Below are positions 6,270 through 10,275 of a stretch of 10,275 nucleotides of DNA, piece by piece. The position numbers were made by a program, and so were the translations under genes. The notes beneath the pieces were generated by a model. The model was not told the DNA's origin. It did not search any database and saw nothing but the letters and a program-made list of their open reading frames with translations. Every line of letters begins with the position of its first letter. Position 1 is the stretch's first letter. Source of the stretch: JAVEVF01 sp034005175 (GTDB taxonomy: Bacteria > Actinomycetota > Coriobacteriia > Anaerosomatales > SLCP01); the NCBI GenBank assembly GCA_034005175.1, contig JAVEVF010000066.1, positions 1-10,275 on the forward strand, in the 5' to 3' direction.

Positions 6270-7970
6270 ATGAGCGAAAACACACCATCTGCACCCGCGC
6301 GCAGCGACTTCATACGGGATATCGTCTCCTCTGATCTGCGAGAGGGTCGCCATGAGCGCATCGTCACGCGGTTCCCTCCGGAACCCAACGGCTACCTGCA
6401 CATCGGGCATGCCAAGTCGATCTGTCTGAACTTCGGTATCGCCGCTGAGTTCTCAGGACGATGTCACCTGCGGTTCGATGACACCAACCCTGTCAAAGAA
6501 GAACAGGAGTACATCGACTCCATCGAAGACGATGTCCGGTGGCTGGGTTTTGACTGGGGTGATGACCTTTACTTCGCCTCTGACTACTTCGAACAGCTCT
6601 ACGAGTGGGCCGTCCACCTCATCAAAGCCGGCAAGGCGTACGTCGACGACCTCTCCGCCCAGGAGATTCGAGCTTACCGAGGCACCCTTACTGAGCCCGG
6701 CCGCCAGAGCCCTTGGCGCACACGCGAAGTCGCAGAGAATCTCGACCTCTTCGAGAGGATGCGAACGGGTGAGTTCCCGAACGGAGCACGCGTCCTACGT
6801 GCGAAGATCGACATGGCTTCGCCCAACATAAATCTGCGTGACCCCGTCATGTACCGCATCCTGCACTCGCCACATCCCCGGACAGGCGATGCTTGGTGCA
6901 TCTATCCCTCATACGACTTCGCCCATGGGCAGTCCGATGCTATCGAGCACATCACGCATTCGATCTGCACGTTGGAGTTCCAGGATCACCGTCCGCTCTA
7001 TGACTGGTTCATCGAGAATCTGCCAGTGCCCTCACGCCCGCGACAGTACGAGTTCGCTCGACTGAACCTCACGCATACCGCCCTGTCAAAGCGTGTTCTG
7101 TTGCGCTTGGTCAACGAAGGCCATGTGCGCGGATGGGACGACCCCCGAATGCCTACGATCTCGGCCCTGAGACGCAGAGGCTTCCCAGCCGAGGGCATCC
7201 GTGACTTCGCCGCCATGATCGGCGTAGCGCGGGCTGACAGCGTCGTCGACGTCGAGATGTTGCACCATGCAGTCCGCGATGTCCTCAACCGCTCGGCGCT
7301 GCGTAGGTTCGCCGTTCTCAGACCCCTGAAGCTCGTCATCGAGAACTACCCCTCAGACACCGTCGAACAGCTGGAAGTCATGAACAATCCTGAGGACCCT
7401 GCCGCAGGGTCACGGCAGGTAGCGTTCACGCGGGAGCTGTGGATAGAGCGCGACGACTTCATGGAAGACCCCCCGAAGAAGTTCTTCAGGCTTGCCCCCG
7501 GCCGAGAGGTGCGTCTGCGCTCGGCGTACTTCGTCACGTGCACCGATGTGGTGAAAGACGGTTCCGGAGAGATCCTTGAGGTGCGATGCACCTACGATCC
7601 GCAGACGCGGGGGGGCAGCGCACCGGATGGCCGACGTCCAAAGGCCACTCTGCACTGGCTTTCCGCAGAACACGCCCATCGTGCCGAGGTGCGCCTGTAT
7701 GATCACCTCTTCACCAGCTCCCACCCGGGTGCCGACGGCGCCGATCTCTTCGAAGGACTCAACCCTGAGGCCGAGATGGTCCTTGAGGATTGTCTTGTTG
7801 AGGACTCGCTCCTGGGGCTGCGCCTCGGTGAGACGGTTCAGTTCGAGCGTTTGGGCTACTTCTGCCTCGACAAGGACTCCTCATCTGACATGCCTGTCTT
7901 CAACCGCACGCTCACCCTCAAGGACACCTGGGCAAAGGTGCAGGCACGCCAGCAGCGAGAGCATGCCTGA
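6270..7970 (+). CDS. glnS: Glutaminyl-tRNA synthetase
   Basis: Class I synthetase that attaches glutamine directly to tRNA-Gln. At 566 residues it is near the 554 of E. coli GlnRS. FPPEPNGYLHIGHAKS carries HIGH (H44-H47). RFDDTNPVKEEQEY, YDFAHGQSDAIEHITHS and CTLEFQDHRPLYDW are typical GlnRS segments that separate it from GluRS. LSKR (272-275) is the KMSKS-type loop, followed by the beta-barrel anticodon-binding region. I chose ATG 6270 (MSENTPSAP); in-frame GTG 6246 and ATG 6252 are alternatives. None has a Shine-Dalgarno site, and a TATGCT box at 6251-6256 would give a leader of only about 7 bases, so translation may be leaderless or nearly so. The gene sits directly behind its cognate tRNA. 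GlnRS is not universal in bacteria, many of which use GluRS plus GatCAB. Confidence 0.97.
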   Translation: MSENTPSAPARSDFIRDIVSSDLREGRHERIVTRFPPEPNGYLHIGHAKSICLNFGIAAEFSGRCHLRFDDTNPVKEEQEYIDSIEDDVRWLGFDWGDDLYFASDYFEQLYEWAVHLIKAGKAYVDDLSAQEIRAYRGTLTEPGRQSPWRTREVAENLDLFERMRTGEFPNGARVLRAKIDMASPNINLRDPVMYRILHSPHPRTGDAWCIYPSYDFAHGQSDAIEHITHSICTLEFQDHRPLYDWFIENLPVPSRPRQYEFARLNLTHTALSKRVLLRLVNEGHVRGWDDPRMPTISALRRRGFPAEGIRDFAAMIGVARADSVVDVEMLHHAVRDVLNRSALRRFAVLRPLKLVIENYPSDTVEQLEVMNNPEDPAAGSRQVAFTRELWIERDDFMEDPPKKFFRLAPGREVRLRSAYFVTCTDVVKDGSGEILEVRCTYDPQTRGGSAPDGRRPKATLHWLSAEHAHRAEVRLYDHLFTSSHPGADGADLFEGLNPEAEMVLEDCLVEDSLLGLRLGETVQFERLGYFCLDKDSSSDMPVFNRTLTLKDTWAKVQARQQREHA

Positions 7971-8006
7971 CCCCTCGGCGGCCCACGCATGTGGCCTGGT
8001 ACCTGC

Positions 8007-8012
8007 TAAGAT
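8007..8012 (+). promoter_or_regulatory. Likely extended -10 promoter of rnpB
   Basis: TAAGAT, preceded by TGC, lies 7 bases before the first base of RNase P helix P1 (about 8019), the correct distance for transcription to begin at the mature 5' end. No -35 consensus is visible 16-18 bases upstream. Confidence 0.45.
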
Positions 8013-8018
8013 GGTTGT

Positions 8019-8364
8019 GGAGTGGGCTGGGTGATCGCGCGGATCTTCGTGGTCCGTGAGGAAAGTCCGGACTCCATAGGGCAGGGTGCCTGCTAACGGC
8101 AGGGCGGGGCGACCCGACGGAAAGTGCCACAGAAAGGAAGACTCCGCTGTCTCGTGCGGCGGAAAAGCTGAAACGGTGCGGTAAGAGCGCACCAGCGCCA
8201 CGGTAACGCGGCGGCTTGGCAAACCCCACCCGGAGCAAGGGCGAATAGGAGCGATCAAGGTCGGCCCGACCGTCGCTCGGGTTAGCCCGCAGGAGGCCAC
8301 GGGCGACCGTGGTCCCAGATAAATGATCATCCCCGACAGAATCCGGCTTACAGGCCCACTCCGC
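8019..8364 (+). ncRNA. rnpB: RNase P RNA (class A), catalytic subunit
   Basis: Ribozyme that, with the RnpA protein, cuts the 5' leaders of precursor tRNAs. Its 5' end GGAGTGGGC (8019-8027) pairs with GCCCACTCC (8354-8362) to close helix P1. Conserved regions appear in the right order: GAGGAAAGTCCGGACTCC, ACAGAAA, GGTAAGAGCGCACC, GGTAACGCGG, AAACCCCACCCGGAGCAAGG (P15-P16 region), and AGATAAATGATCA followed by ACAGAATCCGGCTTA at the 3' end. This layout is the ancestral class A type. The loop that normally reads GGU before AAAC, and pairs with the tRNA 3' end, reads GGC here (8218-8220). The gene lies 48 bases after glnS and ends in a strong hairpin. End points are accurate to a few bases. Confidence 0.97.
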
Positions 8365-8374
8365 CTGAAATGAC

Positions 8375-8411
8375 AGCAGGGAGCGGCATCATGCCGCTCC
8401 CTGCTCTTCCT
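8375..8411 (+). terminator. Terminator after rnpB, possibly bidirectional
   Basis: A 14-bp perfect stem (AGCAGGGAGCGGCA and its complement, 8375-8388 with 8392-8405) has a 3-base loop and is followed by CTTCCTC. The tail is pyrimidine-rich rather than a pure T-run. It lies between rnpB and the convergent gene ending at 8432, so it may serve both transcripts. Confidence 0.75.
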
Positions 8412-8431
8412 CACAGCTGCAACCAGCTAGA

Positions 8432-9343
8432 TCAGATTGACTTCCACTGGAACAAACCACACGTTGAAGGGTCTAGCTCCCCCTTCTTCGGACAGGTGTT
8501 CATGTATATGCAATCATCGCACGTGAGTTCGCTGATATCGGAAGCACCAGCCTCGTATACCTTCACGGGCTCTGGTTCGGGCTCTGGTTCGGGTTCAGGT
8601 TCGGGTTCGGGTTCTGGTTCGGGTTCAGGTTCGGGCTCTGGTTCGGGCTCGGATTCGGGTTTGGGTTCTGGTTCGGGTTCGGATTCCCCAACGACGACCA
8701 TCTCGGACTCGTAGACGGTGACGACAGCCTCAGGAACGGCAGCTTCGATCTCCTCCAAGTCCTCCAGCAGCTCTGAGTCCTTGACGGCCATCTCGATCCC
8801 CTCGGCAGATGCTTCTTCTTCTGAAGTGAACTCGTCGCCAGGAAGGTCCTGCTCATCAGGAAGCTCATTGGCGCTGTCCTCCGCGGCCTCGTTTGATTCC
8901 GCAGCACGCGTCTCGTCATGATCTTCTGCGGCTTCGGGCTCCGCGGGCTCAGTGGAAAGCCCCCACGGCCAGGCCGTAAGTGCCGTCTCTCCAATCTGAG
9001 GCGCAACCAGGTCGGTGCGCGTCCCCGATTCGTCAGGTTCATCTTCTGGGAAGGGCGCCGGGGACTCGGGCAGAGTCTCCTCGCCCGCACCCTCGCTCTC
9101 GGGAACCACCGGCTCGATGTCGCCCTCGATCTCAAGATCTGCTGACGTCGAAAGCGATGTGTCCGCAACTAGCAGGACTGGAATCGCGACCGTCAGATCG
9201 ACCAGGAGGATGTCGTCTGCGGAGAGATCTTGGGCCGCAGCCTGGCGCGATACTTCAGCCAAAGCCTCGTCACGAGTGGTGAACACCTCTGCAGCAAGGA
9301 GGGTGATGCTACCGTCGTCACGGCGAAGCAGACAGAAACCCAT
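8432..9343 (-). CDS. Unrecognised acidic protein with Glu-Pro repeats and a four-Cys C-terminus
   Basis: I do not recognise this 303-residue protein as a characterised family. It has four parts. Residues 1-57 look like a small folded alpha/beta domain (begins MGFCLLRRDDGSITLLA, ends in a DILLVDL...IPVLLVA strand). Residues 58-219 are very acidic, rich in Glu, Asp, Ala, Ser and Pro, and probably disordered. Residues 220-259 are twenty dipeptides, nearly all Glu-Pro, with 14 EP in a row. Residues 260-303 carry C275, C278, C284 and C295 (CxxC-x5-C-x10-C) and end in CGLFQWKSI. Four cysteines in this spacing could bind zinc or an iron-sulfur cluster; that is inference. No signal peptide or clear membrane segment is seen, so a cytoplasmic location is likely. 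ATG 9343 is chosen because GGTGAGG lies eight bases upstream; the frame is open to 9448. It follows nfo by 132 bases and probably has its own promoter. Confidence 0.85.
   Translation of the reverse strand: MGFCLLRRDDGSITLLAAEVFTTRDEALAEVSRQAAAQDLSADDILLVDLTVAIPVLLVADTSLSTSADLEIEGDIEPVVPESEGAGEETLPESPAPFPEDEPDESGTRTDLVAPQIGETALTAWPWGLSTEPAEPEAAEDHDETRAAESNEAAEDSANELPDEQDLPGDEFTSEEEASAEGIEMAVKDSELLEDLEEIEAAVPEAVVTVYESEMVVVGESEPEPEPKPESEPEPEPEPEPEPEPEPEPEPEPEPEPEPVKVYEAGASDISELTCDDCIYMNTCPKKGELDPSTCGLFQWKSI
8567..8686 (-). repeat. Hexanucleotide tract encoding (Glu-Pro)n
   Basis: Twenty tandem imperfect 6-base units, GAR-CCN on the coding strand, fill 120 bases without indels. Synonymous variation (GAA/GAG, CCC/CCA/CCT) breaks perfect identity. 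Three units depart from EP in protein: ES at the first and sixth, KP at the fifth. The tract forms the rigid, negatively charged linker of the protein at 8432-9343. Confidence 0.95.
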
Positions 9344-9389
9344 CGTGTTTACCTCACCTGTCCGTTGTGGTCGAGGCCCCTGCGAACAC

Positions 9390-9418
9390 ATGGTAAAGCC
9401 ACCGCTTGCCTGCGGCAA
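9390..9418 (-). promoter_or_regulatory. Possible promoter of the EP-repeat protein gene
   Basis: On the minus strand TTGCCG (9418-9413) and TACCAT (9395-9390) each match consensus at 4 of 6 positions with an ideal 17-base spacer. The predicted leader is about 40 bases and contains the GGTGAGG ribosome binding site. The -35 overlaps a short TTGCC/GGCAA inverted repeat (9406-9418) that could be an operator or chance. Confidence 0.38.
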
Positions 9419-9475
9419 CCCGGGGCCGTCAGTGATGAAGTTCGTCATCGGCGCGGCGGGACTCTGTGACGCCAG

Positions 9476-10275
9476 TCACACTTGACCCATGCGCAACGCC
9501 TTGAGCAGCGCAATGTTGACTTCATCCTTCTCAGGAACCTCTCCAGGCATCTCCGTGATGACTGACACGCCGGCAAGCTCTTCTCGGCGCATCATCGCGG
9601 CAAAACCCTCGATTCCGATGGTGCCTTCGCCTATCCACGCATGACGATCGCGCCTTGAGCCGAACTCGAACATGCAATCATTCGCATGAATCAGCTTGAT
9701 GGCGCCCCGACCACACTGCGCATCGACTTCAGAGAGAAGAGCGTCCCATGCCCCGTCGGTTGACACATCGATCCCTGATGCATGCCCATGGCACGTGTCG
9801 AAACACACGCCGAGGTGTGAGTGCTGATTTTCACACGCCCTCATCAATCTGCCGATGGCTTCGATGCTACGACCATAAAGGTTGCCTGCGCCAGCGGTGT
9901 TCTCCAGCAGCAGACGGGTGGTGCTGTCCGCCGGTCCACCAGCACGGTAGAACGCTTCATCGAGTGCAGCTGCGATGCGTGCGGTCGCCTCGTCTGACTC
10001 GCCGGTTGGATGCGTCCCCAGGTGGGTGACTACGCCGTCTGCTCCGAGCACTCGGCCGCGAGTGATCTCGTCCGCGAGAGCGTCGATTGACCTCTCCCAT
10101 AAAACGTCATCAGGTGCCGCAAGGTTGATGAGGTATGCCGTGTGCGTGAAGATCTTGCTGTTGCCCGCGTCATGCGCCTCATGTACAAATCGTCTCGCAT
10201 TCCCCGCGTCGATGGGCTTGCCGAGCCACTGCCGAGGGCTCTTCGCGAAGATCTGCATCGCATCGCAGCCTACCG
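9476..10275 (-). CDS. nfo: Endonuclease IV, AP endonuclease (N-terminus cut by window edge)
   Basis: Cuts the DNA backbone 5' to abasic sites in base excision repair, using three metal ions in a TIM barrel. The frame continues past the ATG at 10258 to the window edge: codons for VGCDA precede MQIFAKSPRQW, the usual GCDAMQIF continuation of the first helix. The real start therefore lies outside, roughly 30-40 residues further. The expected metal ligands are present in order: His in IFTHTAYL, His in VTHLGTH, Glu in LLENTAGAG, Asp and His in CFDTCHGHASGID, His in IHAND, Asp and His in RDRHAWIGEGTIG, and Glu in ITEMPGE. The C-terminus is complete, ending in KALRMGQV and TGA. The EP-repeat protein gene lies 132 bases downstream on the same strand, probably as a separate transcript. 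Confidence 0.96.
   Translation of the reverse strand, partial: VGCDAMQIFAKSPRQWLGKPIDAGNARRFVHEAHDAGNSKIFTHTAYLINLAAPDDVLWERSIDALADEITRGRVLGADGVVTHLGTHPTGESDEATARIAAALDEAFYRAGGPADSTTRLLLENTAGAGNLYGRSIEAIGRLMRACENQHSHLGVCFDTCHGHASGIDVSTDGAWDALLSEVDAQCGRGAIKLIHANDCMFEFGSRRDRHAWIGEGTIGIEGFAAMMRREELAGVSVITEMPGEVPEKDEVNIALLKALRMGQV

Noticed and set aside
7881..8414. Minus-strand frames across rnpB
   Set aside because: The region carries the complete conserved RNase P RNA; the frames are chance openings in GC-rich DNA.
8567..8686. Tandem repeats as a CRISPR-like array
   Set aside because: Units are 6 bases with no spacers and keep a reading frame; this is a protein repeat.
8370..8714. Plus-strand frame encoding a Gly-Ser repeat
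   Set aside because: It is the reverse complement of the Glu-Pro tract. The minus-strand frame has a good ribosome site, an ordered N-terminal domain and a four-Cys end, and the plus-strand frame begins within the rnpB terminator.

Overview
The window is about 60% GC bacterial chromosome with compact housekeeping genes, GTG starts, strong Shine-Dalgarno sites (GAGGAG) and CCA-encoding tRNA genes. It also has a class A RNase P RNA and a SAM-I riboswitch upstream of metK. Together these suggest a high-GC Gram-positive-type bacterium, perhaps an actinobacterium of the Coriobacteriia kind. This is inferred from style and gene content, not from a database match. Both ends cut a gene: def at the left edge loses its C-terminus and nfo at the right edge loses its N-terminus.

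Layout. Bases 1-4333 run leftward (minus strand): SAM-I riboswitch with terminator (4138-4333), metK (S-adenosylmethionine synthetase), a 15-bp hairpin, priA (replication restart helicase) and def (peptide deformylase). Bases 4334-4465 hold the divergent promoter region. Bases 4466-7970 run rightward: gltX, a sigma70-type promoter, tRNA-Gln(CUG), tRNA-Glu(CUC), a perfect 34-nt inverted repeat and glnS. The RNase P RNA gene rnpB (8019-8364) follows with its own likely promoter and a terminator. Bases 8432-10275 run leftward again: nfo (endonuclease IV, partial), then an unrecognised 303-residue acidic protein with a 40-residue Glu-Pro tract and a four-cysteine C-terminus.

How they work together. 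metK is controlled by its own product: the riboswitch can form a terminator (SAM bound), or an antiterminator in which the 3' strand of P1 pairs with the 5' half of the terminator stem. priA and def lie downstream on the same strand and may be partly read through from metK. The centre is a Glu/Gln decoding cassette: both synthetases and one cognate tRNA for each, next to the ribozyme that matures tRNA 5' ends. The presence of glnS implies direct charging of tRNA-Gln.

Most of the window is ordinary housekeeping DNA. The parts worth a second look are the extra GC-rich hairpin inside the riboswitch junction, the unrecognised EP-repeat/four-Cys protein, the Glu/Gln cassette, and a GGC in place of GGU in the RNase P loop that contacts the tRNA 3' end.
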